DNA of 64,000 nt, from assembly GCF_014212175.1 (NCBI RefSeq), contig NZ_JACJVR010000054.1:1-64000 (forward strand), read 5' to 3'. The notes beneath the pieces are model-generated. The model saw nothing but the letters and a program-made list of their open reading frames with translations, made no database searches and had not been told where the DNA came from. This document shows, piece by piece, positions 9,577-18,609 of this stretch. The position numbers were made by a program, and so were the translations under genes. Numbering within the stretch: the first letter of the stretch is position 1; each line of letters opens with the position of its first letter. This DNA comes from Cohnella xylanilytica. Lineage in GTDB: Bacteria > Bacillota > Bacilli > Paenibacillales > Paenibacillaceae.

Positions 9577-10734
9577 TTGATCCTGTATCCGAGACAGCTG
9601 CCTTCCGCCGCGAACGACGCGGACATCGCCGATATCGCGGCCGACCGGCCTTCGTCGAACCTGGAGTGGTGGTACGGCTACGCCTTCCTCACCGGAAGCT
9701 CCGGGCGCCGGTACGCGCTCGTCGCTTCGTTCTTCCGCGTCGGGGAGCTCCCGGTCGTCAAGGGGCACTACCTGATCCATTCCTTCGTCCGGCTGGACGA
9801 GGGGAGCTGCGAGCCGCGATCGTATCTGGACCGGACGCTCGTCTACCAGATGGTCGGCTTCTACCTTCCGGCCTACTTCGTGCTGAGGCCCGGCGACCGC
9901 AGGACCTGGAACCAATATATCCGCCTGCTGAGAGGGGAGCTGCCTCCTCCCCACCGAGCCATGCCAGGCGGGGCGACCGTAAGGTCCGATCCGGCTCGGC
10001 TGCGGTACGGCGACTGTTCCCTGTCGTTCGCGGGCGCGGATGCGGGCGGCGGCGGGGGCGGCGGAGGCGCGGGAGGCGCGGGGGCCCCCGGCTTCGACCT
10101 CAGGATCGCGGACGAGACGAAGGCGGCCGACCTGCGGTTCGTTCCGGCCAAGCCGCTCTCCGCGGTCGATGAGTCCGGCGACCTGAACGGCCTCAAATAT
10201 TATTCCTTCCCCCGCTGCCGCGTATCGGGCTGGCTGCGCGCCGCCTCCGGCGAGACGGAGACGCTGGAAGGAGAAGGCTGGTTCGACCGCCAATGGGGGC
10301 AAAATTACGACCTGCTCCGAGGCCGCGGCTGGGACTGGTTCGGCCTGCAGCTGGAGGACGGCCGGGAGCTGCTCGTCAGCCGGCTGCGGAAGGCGGATTC
10401 CGCGGCGCAGGGCCTCGGGACCGCCAAGCTGATCGGCCGCGACGGGCGCATAGCCGCGTCCGCGAACGCCGTCCTGACGCCGCTGAGCCACTGGCGAAGC
10501 CCGGCGTCCGGTGCCCGCTATCCGGCGGAATGGCGCCTCTGGCTGCCGGAGCTCGGCATGGACCTGCGCGTCATGCCGCTGCTGAGAGAGCAGGAGATCC
10601 CGATCGCCGGGCCGATCCAGGCGATCTGGGAGGGGGCCTGCCTCGTCGTCGGCGAGGGGCGTTCGCCGGACGGAGCTCTGTCGCCGATAAGGAGCAAAGG
10701 CTTCGCCGAGCTCGTCGGGTACGCTTCGGGGTGA
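9577..10734 (+). CDS. CrtC/AttH-like (hydroxyneurosporene synthase family) protein
   Basis: 385 aa. SNLEWWYGYAFL (28-39), WFDRQWGQ and WDWFGLQLEDG are the conserved Trp-rich motifs of the CrtC/AttH lipocalin-like fold, and the end IWEGACLVVGEG also fits. Members include carotenoid 1,2-hydratase and putative lipid hydrolases; no carotenoid genes are nearby, so the substrate is unknown. An in-frame stop at 9571 forces a start after it, and TTG 9577 is the best candidate though its ribosome binding site is weak. Residues 156-172 are an almost pure Gly/Ala run inside the domain, probably a recent expansion. No signal peptide is seen. Confidence 0.75.
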   Translation: MILYPRQLPSAANDADIADIAADRPSSNLEWWYGYAFLTGSSGRRYALVASFFRVGELPVVKGHYLIHSFVRLDEGSCEPRSYLDRTLVYQMVGFYLPAYFVLRPGDRRTWNQYIRLLRGELPPPHRAMPGGATVRSDPARLRYGDCSLSFAGADAGGGGGGGGAGGAGAPGFDLRIADETKAADLRFVPAKPLSAVDESGDLNGLKYYSFPRCRVSGWLRAASGETETLEGEGWFDRQWGQNYDLLRGRGWDWFGLQLEDGRELLVSRLRKADSAAQGLGTAKLIGRDGRIAASANAVLTPLSHWRSPASGARYPAEWRLWLPELGMDLRVMPLLREQEIPIAGPIQAIWEGACLVVGEGRSPDGALSPIRSKGFAELVGYASG

Positions 10735-10831
10735 ACCGAACGCGTATGGCGGGCCGCTTTTCCCACGTTCACCGTCCCTTCTCCCTCATCTCCCCCGTCT
10801 CGCCTTGCGGGCGCGCTGGCCGGCTTCCGGT

Positions 10832-11959
10832 TCACCGGACGTAACCGCCGGATTCCGGCTGCTCCGCCGCACTCGCCCCTCCGGCAGGCAGCTCGATCCG
10901 GAAGTCGTAGTGTCCGTCCGCATGCCGCAGACGAATATCGCCGCCGTGAAGACGCGCGATGCTTCTCGCGATGGACAGTCCCAATCCGGCTCCCCCGCGG
11001 GCCGAAGAGCTCTCCCGCGAATCGTCCGCCTTGTAGAACCGCTCGAAGAGCCGCTCCTCCTGCTCCCGCGTGATCGGCCGGCCGTCGTTCTCGATGCGGA
11101 TCTCCGCCGTCCGCCGTCCCCCGCCGTCCCTCGCCGCCAGCGAGATCCGGACGACTCCCGGCTTGAGGGAGAACTTCAGGGCGTTCATGAGCAGATTGTC
11201 GATCGCCCGGCGGATCTTGTCCGGATCCAGCTTCATCGGCAGCGGCGTCCGCGGCAAGGAAGTCTCGACCGAGATTCCCCTCTCCCGGGCGAGCGGTTGG
11301 AATTCCGCTTCGATCTGCCCGAGCAGCTCGTTCAGGTCGACGGTCATCAGGCGAAGCTTCGCGTCATGGCTCGTCAACCGGGTATATTCGAACAGGTCGT
11401 CGATAAGCTCCTTCAATTGAAGAGCCTTGTTGTACGCGTTGCCGACGAACCGGTCGTATTCGCTCTCGTCCCGGTACCCCTTCGCCGTAAGCAGCTCGAG
11501 ATAGCCGATCATGCTGGTCAGAGGGGTGCGAAGGTCGTGGGACACTCCCGTAATGAGCTCCATCTTCGACTGCTCCGAGCGGCGTTCCTTCTCGATCTGA
11601 AGCTCGAGCTTCTCCGCCATGGCGTTGATATTGCCCGCGATCCTGCCCAGCTCGTCCTCCCGGACGGCCGGGAAGCGGTAGCCGAGATCGCCGCCCGCGA
11701 TCGCTTCCAGCCCCTCCGACAGGCGCAGCAGGTAGCCTATCGTCCGGCGCGTCAGGAAGAAGAAGGTCAGGATGAAGACGAGCGAGAAGGTGCCGAACGA
11801 CATGAAAATGTTGTAGACGATGCGCCCGGGAATCTCCGGAACGTTCGGAACGGCGACGGACGCCCCGAATCCGACGAAGAAGCTGGCGACGAACGACCAC
11901 AGCATGTGAGCCCGGATGCTCTTCCTCGCGGAGAGCCGGGCCAGCGGATTATTTCTCAA
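10832..11959 (-). CDS. HAMP sensor histidine kinase
   Basis: 375 aa. Two membrane helices (about 20-37 and 50-70) enclose only a short loop, followed by HAMP, HisKA (VSHDLRTPLTSMIGYLELL) and HATPase_c (NLLMNALKFS; F box RFYKADDSRE; GAGLGLSI). Class I kinase of the VanS/PhoR type. Its start overlaps the response regulator gene by 11 bp, implying translational coupling. With so short a loop it probably senses membrane or cytoplasmic cues. Target genes are not shown by context. Confidence 0.9.
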   Translation of the reverse strand: MRNNPLARLSARKSIRAHMLWSFVASFFVGFGASVAVPNVPEIPGRIVYNIFMSFGTFSLVFILTFFFLTRRTIGYLLRLSEGLEAIAGGDLGYRFPAVREDELGRIAGNINAMAEKLELQIEKERRSEQSKMELITGVSHDLRTPLTSMIGYLELLTAKGYRDESEYDRFVGNAYNKALQLKELIDDLFEYTRLTSHDAKLRLMTVDLNELLGQIEAEFQPLARERGISVETSLPRTPLPMKLDPDKIRRAIDNLLMNALKFSLKPGVVRISLAARDGGGRRTAEIRIENDGRPITREQEERLFERFYKADDSRESSSARGGAGLGLSIARSIARLHGGDIRLRHADGHYDFRIELPAGGASAAEQPESGGYVR

Positions 11960-12641
11960 TTTTGTATCCCACTCCCCACACCGTCTTGATATAGCGGGGC
12001 TCGCGCGGATTCGCCTCCAGCTTCTCCCGGAGGTTGCGGATATGGACCATCACGGTGTTGTCCGAATAGCCGGCCCGCTCCTTCCACACCTTCTCGTAGA
12101 TTTGGTCGGCGTGCATCACCTGGCCGCGGTGGGTCGCCAGCAATTGCAAAATAGCGAACTCCCGCGGCGTAAGAGAGACCGGCTTCCCTCCGACGGTCAC
12201 CTCGTGCTGCGCGATGTCGAGCGTCAGATCGTGGATGCAGATGACGGATTCGCCCGCCTGGCTCTCCTCCGCGTAGCTCTGCCTTCGCAGTTGCGCCTTG
12301 ACCCTCGCCAGCAGCTCCAGCGGGCTGAACGGCTTCGTCACGTAATCGTCGGCGCCCGTGGACAAGCCGGTGATCTTGTCGATATCCTCTTCCTTGGCCG
12401 AGAGCATGATGATCGGAATCTTCGACGTCTCCCGGATCTTGAGGCACGTCCGGATTCCGTCCAGGTTCGGCATCATCACGTCCAGAATGACGAGCCGAAC
12501 CGGCTCGCTGGAGACGAGGGCGAGCGCCTGGGCGCCGTCCTCCGCCTCCAGGACGCGGTAGCCTTCGTTGCGCAGATAGACGTGGATCACGTCGCGGATC
12601 TCGGAATCGTCGTCCACGACGAGAATGGTCGCAGGGTTCAT
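11949..12641 (-). CDS. OmpR/PhoB-type response regulator
   Basis: 230 aa. Receiver with DDD acidic pocket, phospho-acceptor in LVILDVMMPN, KPFSPLELLARV, then a winged-helix domain (LTPREFAILQLLATHRGQVM, YSDNTVMVHIRNLREKLE, WGVGYKIEK). ATG 12641 is chosen over an upstream ATG at 12704 because GGAAGGG lies 6 nt before it and the receiver starts immediately. Overlaps the kinase gene by 11 bp and has its own extended -10 promoter upstream. Confidence 0.92.
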   Translation of the reverse strand: MNPATILVVDDDSEIRDVIHVYLRNEGYRVLEAEDGAQALALVSSEPVRLVILDVMMPNLDGIRTCLKIRETSKIPIIMLSAKEEDIDKITGLSTGADDYVTKPFSPLELLARVKAQLRRQSYAEESQAGESVICIHDLTLDIAQHEVTVGGKPVSLTPREFAILQLLATHRGQVMHADQIYEKVWKERAGYSDNTVMVHIRNLREKLEANPREPRYIKTVWGVGYKIEK

Positions 12642-12684
12642 CGGCAGCCCTTCCGTTTCATGGTCCTGGAATACAGTCGACTCC

Positions 12685-12693
12685 ATTATAGCA
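12685..12693 (-). promoter_or_regulatory. Extended -10 promoter for the response regulator
   Basis: On the minus strand TGCTATAAT gives a perfect TATAAT (12685-12690) with the TGn extension; no good -35 is visible. Located 44 bp before the response regulator start. Confidence 0.6.
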
Positions 12694-12707
12694 AAAACTA
12701 GCAAAGC

Positions 12708-12857
12708 TCAGCCGCCGCTTCTCCCCTTCTCCCGGCGCGAGTAAAGAATCCAGGCCGCGCCCCCGATCGCGACGGCGAGCCAGAGGACGCGGAGCCCGCC
12801 CGAATAGACGGCATAGCCGAAGTCGCCGATCCATCCGATCCATTGGTCGATCAGCAT
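12708..12857 (-). CDS. Small single-pass membrane protein (49 aa)
   Basis: A 49-aa frame with one membrane helix (about residues 21-38, LRVLWLAVAIGGAAWILY) and a basic Arg/Lys tail. Its ATG overlaps the stop of the upstream methyltransferase gene (ATGCTGA), the classical coupling arrangement, which is the main reason to call it. I do not recognise a family. Lying between a phospholipid-methyltransferase-like gene and a two-component system, it could be an accessory membrane protein of either. Confidence 0.6.
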   Translation of the reverse strand: MLIDQWIGWIGDFGYAVYSGGLRVLWLAVAIGGAAWILYSRREKGRSGG

Positions 12858-13438
12858 GAGGACCCGCCCCTTTTGCGGCAGACGTACACGAAGGCCGGCG
12901 GAACGTTCAGCGGCGTGAACCCGATCCGCTCGATCTCGAACCTGCGCGACAGCTGCCCCCGCATCTGCAGGGAATATTGGAACGCGACGAACAGGCCTCC
13001 GGGCTTCAGCGCTTGCTCGACCTGCCCGAGAATCCGGTCGCGGAGCTCCTGGGGAAAGTTGAAGAACGGAAGCCCGCTCAGCACGCAGTCGAGACGGCCT
13101 TCTCCTCCGCTTACGCCTCCGCCGACGACGTCCAGGAGACACGCCGCGTTGGCCGCGCAGGTGAACCCGGGATAACGTTCGGCCAGTCTCCTTCTCATGT
13201 CGGCATCCTTCTCGAATAGATAAACGTCCGTTCCCGGACGAATCCGCTCCGCGAGAACGCGGGTAATCGCCCCGGTCCCCGCCCCGAGCTCCGCCGCCGC
13301 CCGGACTTCGTTCCACGGTACGGCCCCTGCCATCTTCTTCGCGAGATACCGCGAACTCGGCACCGCGCTTCCGACCTGCTTCGGATAACGGACGAACTTC
13401 CGGAGGAAGATTCGGCCGTCCGGACTTAACATCGACAT
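12851..13438 (-). CDS. Class I SAM methyltransferase, phospholipid N-methyltransferase-like
   Basis: 195 aa. FLRKFVRYPKQVGSAVPSS at the N-terminus is typical of the phosphatidylethanolamine N-methyltransferase/rRNA-dimethyltransferase-like group; AELGAGTGAITR is the SAM-binding motif I and LFEKDADMR the acidic loop. DCVLSGLPFFNFP corresponds to motif IV. GGGGG with a 9-nt spacer precedes the ATG. Probably modifies membrane lipid head groups. It leads a minus-strand group with a coupled small membrane protein and then the two-component system. Confidence 0.8.
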   Translation of the reverse strand: MSMLSPDGRIFLRKFVRYPKQVGSAVPSSRYLAKKMAGAVPWNEVRAAAELGAGTGAITRVLAERIRPGTDVYLFEKDADMRRRLAERYPGFTCAANAACLLDVVGGGVSGGEGRLDCVLSGLPFFNFPQELRDRILGQVEQALKPGGLFVAFQYSLQMRGQLSRRFEIERIGFTPLNVPPAFVYVCRKRGGSSC

Positions 13439-13525
13439 TCCGCCGGCCCCCTTAAGGTGGATGGCTTCATCTTAAGCCGCAATTCTAAGGAGCGCCGTGG
13501 GGAAAATCTGAAGAAAAAATAAAGA

Positions 13526-13549
13526 TTCCGCCGGGAGTCGCAGGCGGAA
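13526..13549 (-). terminator. Second hairpin downstream of SulP
   Basis: Stem TTCCGCC / GGCGGAA with a T-rich tail on the minus strand, 100 bp beyond the SulP stop; a probable back-up terminator before the methyltransferase promoter region. Confidence 0.55.
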
Positions 13550-13576
13550 TAAAATAACCCATCTAAAGAACACATG

Positions 13577-13609
13577 AAAAAACCGCCGTCCGGATTGTCC
13601 GAACGGCGG
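13577..13609 (-). terminator. Rho-independent terminator of sulP
   Basis: On the minus strand an imperfect CCGCCG...CGGCGG stem is followed by six Ts, 40 bp after the SulP stop. Confidence 0.85.
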
Positions 13610-13648
13610 GATCAGCGCGTGTTATTGGTATATGGGGAACCGAATCGA

Positions 13649-14845
13649 TCACGAATCGAGCTCCGCCGCCTTCGAAGCGGCCGGAAGCTTGGACCTGGTC
13701 GAGAAGCGAAGAACGGCGCTGATCGCGACGCCGGCCAGCACTCCGATCGCCAGGTTGTGCGTCGCCACGACGATCGCGACCGTGAGCGCCATCGTCGCGA
13801 AGTCGGCGGGCGGCACGCGGCGGAAGTTCCGCAAGGACTTCCAATCGAAGATCTCCACGCACACGTACACCATGACGCCGACGAGCGCGGCGATCGGAAT
13901 GGCCGACACGACGTCCCCGAGCGCGAAGATAAGGACGAGAAGCGCGACGCCGGCGACCAGCGTGGAGAGGCGGGTCGTCCCCCCGTTTTTCACATTGATG
14001 ACGGATTCGGCGACGAGCGCGCAGCCGGCCATGCCGCCCATGAGCCCGGTCGCGGCGTTGGCGATTCCCTGCCCGCGCAGCTCGCGGTCCTTGTCCGTCT
14101 TCGTGCCGGTCAGATCGTCGATCATCGTCTGGGTGAGCAGCGTCTCCGAATACCCGACGATGGCCAAGGAGATCGCCGTCGGGAGGATCTTCCACAGCGT
14201 GTCCAGGTTCAGCGGAATATCGGGCCAATGCGGGATCGGCAGCGTCGCCTGGATCGTCGCCAGATCTCCTACCGTCTGGAACGGATCGCCCGGCACCAGC
14301 ACATAAGCGGCGGACATTAGCACGATCGCCACGAGCGGCGAAGGCACGGCTTTGAACCAGCGCGGCAGCGCGTAGATGATGGCGACGGTGACCGCCACCA
14401 TCGCGTACATGAGCCAGGGCTGGCCTTCGAAATACCTAAGCTGGGAGAGGAAGATCAGAATCGCCAGCGAGTTCACGAACCCGGTGACGACCGAATGGGG
14501 CACGAATCGCATCAGCCTTCCCATTTTGAACACGCCCATCAGAAACTGAATGACGCCGGTCAGCAGAGTAGCCGCGAACAGATACTCGAGCCCCTGCTCG
14601 GCGACGAGCGCGGTCATGAGCACCGCCATCGAGCCGGCCGAAGACGACACCATGCCCGGCCTGCCTCCGAAGAACGAGATCAGCAGAAGAATGCAGATCG
14701 TGGAATAGATGCTCACCATCGGGTTCACGCCGGCGATGAAGGCGAACGCGAGGGAATCCGGGATAAGCGCCAGAACGGTCGTGATGCCGGCCAAGATGTC
14801 CAGACGGGGGTTCGACAGCCATTGTTGCTTCAGTCGCAGCCGCAT
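13649..14845 (-). CDS. SulP family anion transporter lacking STAS domain
   Basis: 398 aa with 10-12 membrane helices. The N-terminal NPRLDILAGITTVLALIPDSLAFAFIAGVNP is the SulP signature region, and ETLLTQTMIDDLTGTKTDKDRELRGQG is the conserved helix 8 segment. The protein ends just after the last helix, so the cytoplasmic STAS domain usual in SulP proteins (about 100-150 aa more) is missing; short STAS-less members exist. Substrate (sulfate, bicarbonate, molybdate, dicarboxylate) cannot be read from sequence. Monocistronic; AAGGAG lies 13-14 nt upstream of the ATG. Confidence 0.85.
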   Translation of the reverse strand: MRLRLKQQWLSNPRLDILAGITTVLALIPDSLAFAFIAGVNPMVSIYSTICILLLISFFGGRPGMVSSSAGSMAVLMTALVAEQGLEYLFAATLLTGVIQFLMGVFKMGRLMRFVPHSVVTGFVNSLAILIFLSQLRYFEGQPWLMYAMVAVTVAIIYALPRWFKAVPSPLVAIVLMSAAYVLVPGDPFQTVGDLATIQATLPIPHWPDIPLNLDTLWKILPTAISLAIVGYSETLLTQTMIDDLTGTKTDKDRELRGQGIANAATGLMGGMAGCALVAESVINVKNGGTTRLSTLVAGVALLVLIFALGDVVSAIPIAALVGVMVYVCVEIFDWKSLRNFRRVPPADFATMALTVAIVVATHNLAIGVLAGVAISAVLRFSTRSKLPAASKAAELDS

Positions 14846-14889
14846 GCAGGTAGGTTCTCTCCTTCGTTCTCTGTCTGAAAATGAAAATT

Positions 14890-14915
14890 AAAAAAAGCAA
14901 CCCGCGAAGGTTGCT
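14890..14915 (-). terminator. Terminator downstream of tRNA-Lys
   Basis: On the minus strand stem AGCAACC / GGTTGCT followed by seven Ts, 16 bp past the tRNA 3' end. Confidence 0.9.
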
Positions 14916-14930
14916 TGTCCAATTCGATAT

Positions 14931-15006
14931 TGGTAGGCCCGGTGGGATTCGAACCCACGACCAATTGATTAAGAGTCAACTGCTCTGCCAGCTGAGCTAC
15001 AGGCCT
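14931..15006 (-). tRNA. tRNA-Lys (anticodon CUU)
   Basis: 76 nt including encoded CCA. The acceptor stem AGGCCTG pairs with CGGGCCT (one G-U), the D arm is GCTC/GAGC, the anticodon stem GTTGA/TCAAT (one G-U) closes the loop CTCTTAA with anticodon CTT (complement 14971-14973), and the T arm is GTGGG-TTCGAAT-CCCAC. Reads AAG codons. It stands alone and is followed by its own terminator. Confidence 0.96.
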
Positions 15007-15093
15007 TCGAGGAACGATAATTAATATATCACATCCTCTGATCGCCTGCAACCCTTTTTCTCAAAAAAAATGAATTGCCTATTCATTTCGCCT

Positions 15094-15840
15094 TTACTTC
15101 GTGCCCGCGACGGAATTCGCTCCGATCCATCCGCCCGCTCCGAGCTGTCCCGCCCGGTTCGGCATCACGTTCTCTCCCGTTCCGCGCGCCCAGATTACGA
15201 TCACCGCCGCCGCGACCAGGATCGCCAGCGTGCCGCGCGCCGCGCGGACAGCGAAGGCGGGAAGCGTCCAACTGAACTTGCCCAACGTGCGGCGGCGGGT
15301 GCGCTGGCGGCGCCACAGCAATACCGTCGCCAGAATCAGCAGCGGGACCGGCGCCGCCATATCGGCCCAGCCGATTCCGATCGGCCCGCTCCCCGCATAG
15401 CCTAAGTAACAAGCCAGCGCGGCCCCGACCGCCGATGCCTGGAACGGCACGATCGCGGTCGGATCGGCGACCTTCCTTCTGGCGGCGCCGTCCGGCGCGG
15501 CCTCTTCGTCCGGAGCCGGCATCTTCGCCGCTCTCCAGAGGCGCGGAACCGACAGGGCCAGGGCGGCCGCGAACGGCGCGGCGAGCAGAACCGCCTGAAG
15601 CGGCAGGTTGTCGGCTCCGAGGCTCCACACGTTAGGCGAGACAATCGCGGAATAGGCCAGCTTCGCGATCGAGAGCGCCCCCGCGGCCAGGGCGAAGCCG
15701 AGCGCTCCCTCGATCCGGCGCCTCATGAGCCGATAGCTAGGCGCGTAGCCGATGCGGCCGAGCCGATAGAGAGCGATCCCCCACGCGACGATCAAGAGCA
15801 GGGCGAGTCCGTCGTTCGTCCATTCGTACGCTCCCGTCAT
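15094..15840 (-). CDS. Unknown multi-pass membrane protein
   Basis: 248 aa with about six hydrophobic segments (starting LALLLIVAWGIALYRLG) and a charged central loop (about 105-125, PAPDEEAAPDGAARRK). No motif I recognise. It is monocistronic and sits between tRNA-Lys and the divergent ABC-F gene. Coding is supported by length, codon use and the absence of a better frame; function unknown. Confidence 0.7.
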   Translation of the reverse strand: MTGAYEWTNDGLALLLIVAWGIALYRLGRIGYAPSYRLMRRRIEGALGFALAAGALSIAKLAYSAIVSPNVWSLGADNLPLQAVLLAAPFAAALALSVPRLWRAAKMPAPDEEAAPDGAARRKVADPTAIVPFQASAVGAALACYLGYAGSGPIGIGWADMAAPVPLLILATVLLWRRQRTRRRTLGKFSWTLPAFAVRAARGTLAILVAAAVIVIWARGTGENVMPNRAGQLGAGGWIGANSVAGTK

Positions 15841-16086
15841 GTCGATTCCCCTTCCGTTCGTGATCTCGATTTAACTTCATTGTATAAGAGAGGCCTCCGA
15901 GCCGGAACGGTCCGAAGGCAGAGCCGGGACTGGACCGCGGTCCAGCTTGACGACGAGCCCGAGGTTCCTTGCCGGCGGATCGTCCGCCGGATGTCCGCTC
16001 CCGGCCGGCTCGTCCGATGTCCGGTCAGAAATATGATATGATAAGGGAGATCAACTATTCTAATCTTTAGCAAAGTAGGTCGGATT

Positions 16087-18015
16087 ATGCATCTTCTATC
16101 CGTTGAACATATTACGAAAAGCCACGGAGACAAGCTTCTGTTCGAAGACGTTACCTTCGGGGTCGCGGAAGGCGACCGGATCGGGATTATCGGGGTGAAC
16201 GGAACGGGGAAGTCGACGTTCCTGAAGGTGATCGCCGGTCTCGAGCCGGCCGATTCGGGCACGGTCAGCGTCGGCAGCCGGGTTCGCATCCGGATGCTGG
16301 CGCAGGATCCGGTGTTCGCGCCCGGCGAGACCGCGCTCGAGCACGTGCTCGGCGGCGAATCGCCGCAGCTGCAGGCGGTGCGCGCCTATTCGGCGGCGCT
16401 GGCCGAGCTGGAGCGGCGTCCGGACGACGTTAAGCTGCAGGAGCGCTTGATCGCCGCCAACCAGAAGATGGACGAGCTGGACGCCTGGAGAATGGAGAGC
16501 GAAGCGAAGACGGCGCTCTCCAAGCTCGGCATCGACGATTACGGCGCGAAGGTCGAGACGCTGTCCGGCGGGCAGCGCAAGCGGGTCGCCATGGCCGCCG
16601 CCCTGCTGCAGCCGTCCGACATTCTCATCCTGGACGAGCCGACGAACCATATCGACAACGAATCCGTCGCGTGGCTCGAAGGCATGCTTCAGAAGCGCCG
16701 CGGCGCCCTGCTCATGATTACGCACGACCGCTACTTCCTGGATCGCGTCAGCAACCGGGTCATCGAGCTGGACCGGGGGCGCGCCTACTTCTATGAAGCG
16801 AATTACAGCCGCTTCCTCGAGCTGAAGCTGGAGCGCGAGGAACGCGAAGCCGCTTCGGAGGCGAAGCGGCAGAACCTGCTGCGGAACGAGCTGGCCTGGA
16901 TCCGCCGCGGCGCCCAGGCGCGCTCGACGAAGCAGAAGGCGCGCATCGACCGGTACGAGGCGCTGAAGGCGCAAGGCCCGAAGGCGTCCGCCGGCAAGCT
17001 GGACGTATCGGTCGCTTCGGCGCGGCTGGGCAAGAAGATCGTCGAGCTCGAAGGCGTCGGGAAGAGCTACGGGGACCGCGTCCTGATCCGCGGCTTCAGC
17101 TACATCGCCGTGCCGGAGGACCGCGTCGGCATCGTCGGGCGCAACGGCAGCGGCAAGTCGACGCTGCTTAAGCTGATCGCCGGCAAGCTCCAGCCGGACG
17201 AGGGAAGCGTGGAATTGGGGCCGACGGTCAAGATCGGCTGGTTCTCCCAAGAGCACGAAGAGATGGACGGCAATCTGCGCGTCATCGAGTACATCCGCGA
17301 GGGCGCGGAGCAAGTGCGCACGGCCGAAGGAGAGACGATCTCGGCCGGCCAGATGCTCGAGCGGTTCCTGTTCCCTCCCGCGATGCAGTGGACCCCGATC
17401 GCCAAGCTGTCCGGCGGGGAGAAGCGGCGGCTGCAGCTGCTGCGCGTGCTCATGGACGCTCCCAACGTGCTGCTGCTCGACGAGCCGACCAACGACCTCG
17501 ACATCGCGACGCTGACGGTGCTCGAGGATTACCTCGACGATTTTCCCGGCGTCGTGTTCGTCGTCAGCCATGACCGGTACTTCCTCGACCGGACGGCGGA
17601 GCGGATCTTCGCGTTCGAAGGCGGAGGCGTCGTGACGAAGTATACGGGCAATTATTCCGAGTATGAGGAGCAGGCGGCCCGGAACGCGGCCGCGAGCTCC
17701 GCGCCGGACGCTTCCGCCAAGCCGAAGAGCGCCTCGCCGGCGGAGACGAGAACCTCCGAGCGGGAACGCCCGCTCAAGATGTCGTACAAGGACCAGAAAG
17801 ACTTCGAGCAGATCGACGGCTGGATCGCCGAGGCGGAGATGAGCCTCAAGTCGGTCGCCGCCCGGATGGAAGCCGCGGGAAGCGACTCCGCCCTGCTCCA
17901 GGAGCTGATGGAAGAGCAGAGGAAGCTCGAGGAGAAGCTCGACGGGCTGCTGGAGCGGTGGACGGAGCTGAACGAGCTGGCGGAGAAGATCGCCACGCAG
18001 AAGAAGAACGGCTAG
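16087..18015 (+). CDS. ABC-F ATPase, Uup/YfmR subfamily
   Basis: 642 aa soluble protein with two ABC domains. Walker A VNGTGKST (37-44) and RNGSGKST (about 354), signatures LSGGQRKR and LSGGEKRR, Walker B ILILDEPTNHID and VLLLDEPTNDLD. The inter-domain linker (about 235-310, Arg/Lys-rich, including the ARSTKQKARIDRYEAL stretch) is the ribosome P-site tRNA interaction motif, and a C-terminal coiled coil (about 555-642) is typical of Uup/YfmR. These proteins act on stalled ribosomes, and YfmR relieves stalling at polyproline. Monocistronic. Confidence 0.92.
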   Translation: MHLLSVEHITKSHGDKLLFEDVTFGVAEGDRIGIIGVNGTGKSTFLKVIAGLEPADSGTVSVGSRVRIRMLAQDPVFAPGETALEHVLGGESPQLQAVRAYSAALAELERRPDDVKLQERLIAANQKMDELDAWRMESEAKTALSKLGIDDYGAKVETLSGGQRKRVAMAAALLQPSDILILDEPTNHIDNESVAWLEGMLQKRRGALLMITHDRYFLDRVSNRVIELDRGRAYFYEANYSRFLELKLEREEREAASEAKRQNLLRNELAWIRRGAQARSTKQKARIDRYEALKAQGPKASAGKLDVSVASARLGKKIVELEGVGKSYGDRVLIRGFSYIAVPEDRVGIVGRNGSGKSTLLKLIAGKLQPDEGSVELGPTVKIGWFSQEHEEMDGNLRVIEYIREGAEQVRTAEGETISAGQMLERFLFPPAMQWTPIAKLSGGEKRRLQLLRVLMDAPNVLLLDEPTNDLDIATLTVLEDYLDDFPGVVFVVSHDRYFLDRTAERIFAFEGGGVVTKYTGNYSEYEEQAARNAAASSAPDASAKPKSASPAETRTSERERPLKMSYKDQKDFEQIDGWIAEAEMSLKSVAARMEAAGSDSALLQELMEEQRKLEEKLDGLLERWTELNELAEKIATQKKNG

Positions 18016-18072
18016 GCTTGAAGGGATCCCGCCGGGCGGCGGGTACGGGGCTTCGACGGCGAATCGGCGGAG

Positions 18073-18129
18073 CAGGCGGTGTAGGCGGTGTAGGCGGTGT
18101 GGACGGTGTAGGCGGTGTAGGCGGGGGGC
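18073..18129. repeat. 9-bp microsatellite
   Basis: About six tandem copies of GTAGGCGGT with one substitution (GTGGACGGT). Confidence 0.9.
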
Positions 18130-18286
18130 CAACGGATCGTTCCGCTTCTCCTCCGCTTCACCTCCCTTTATGGCCTTTTGGTCGATAACACCCCCTCTAC
18201 CGCGCCTTTCCTTCTGGAGACATGGAAGTCTCGTTTATGGTTGCAATCGGAATCCCATGCTTCCGGTTCATAGACCCTTGTTTTCT

Positions 18287-18472
18287 CTTACGAACCCAGG
18301 AGACGCTAGATAGCGTTTAGAAGCCCATTTTGACAATCTAACGAACTCCAGCGATCTTATTTAGGGTATTTGAGGGGAAAAAGGGACTTCCAGCACGAAA
18401 TAGAGTCTATACGATTCGTTAGAATGGAAAATCCGTTGTTTTTGGCGAAATAGCGTCTCCTCGATTCGTTAG
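18287..18472. repeat. Palindromic intergenic element, copy 2
   Basis: Two direct units (18396-18422 and 18446-18472, 50 bp apart) and inverted units at 18338-18362 and, weaker, 18287-18309. Same unit and order as the copy at 9082-9208, including the flanking AGCCGCC. Confidence 0.85.
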
Positions 18473-18560
18473 CCGCCTCCCTGCCGCCTCTCCGCCATCC
18501 GTTATGGCCTTTTGTACGATCACTCCAATGACCGTATTCGCAATGGGTCTTACTTGCAGG

Positions 18561-18605
18561 ACAAGGCTATCCCCTAAGCCGCTCGGGCCTCTGGGATAGC
18601 CTTGT
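18561..18605 (-). terminator. Terminator hairpin of the DszB/DszC-like operon
   Basis: Perfect 13-bp stem ACAAGGCTATCCC / GGGATAGCCTTGT with a 19-nt loop, 5 bp after the stop of the minus-strand fusion gene; no T-run. Confidence 0.7.
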
Positions 18606-18609
18606 TCCG

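Larger units (their letters stand above)
18016..18609. other. Intergenic region made largely of repeats
   Basis: 594 bp between convergent genes. It holds a CCCGCC/GGCGGG hairpin just past the ABC-F stop, a 9-bp microsatellite, the second copy of the palindromic element and the terminator of the minus-strand operon. No gene is seen. Confidence 0.75.
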
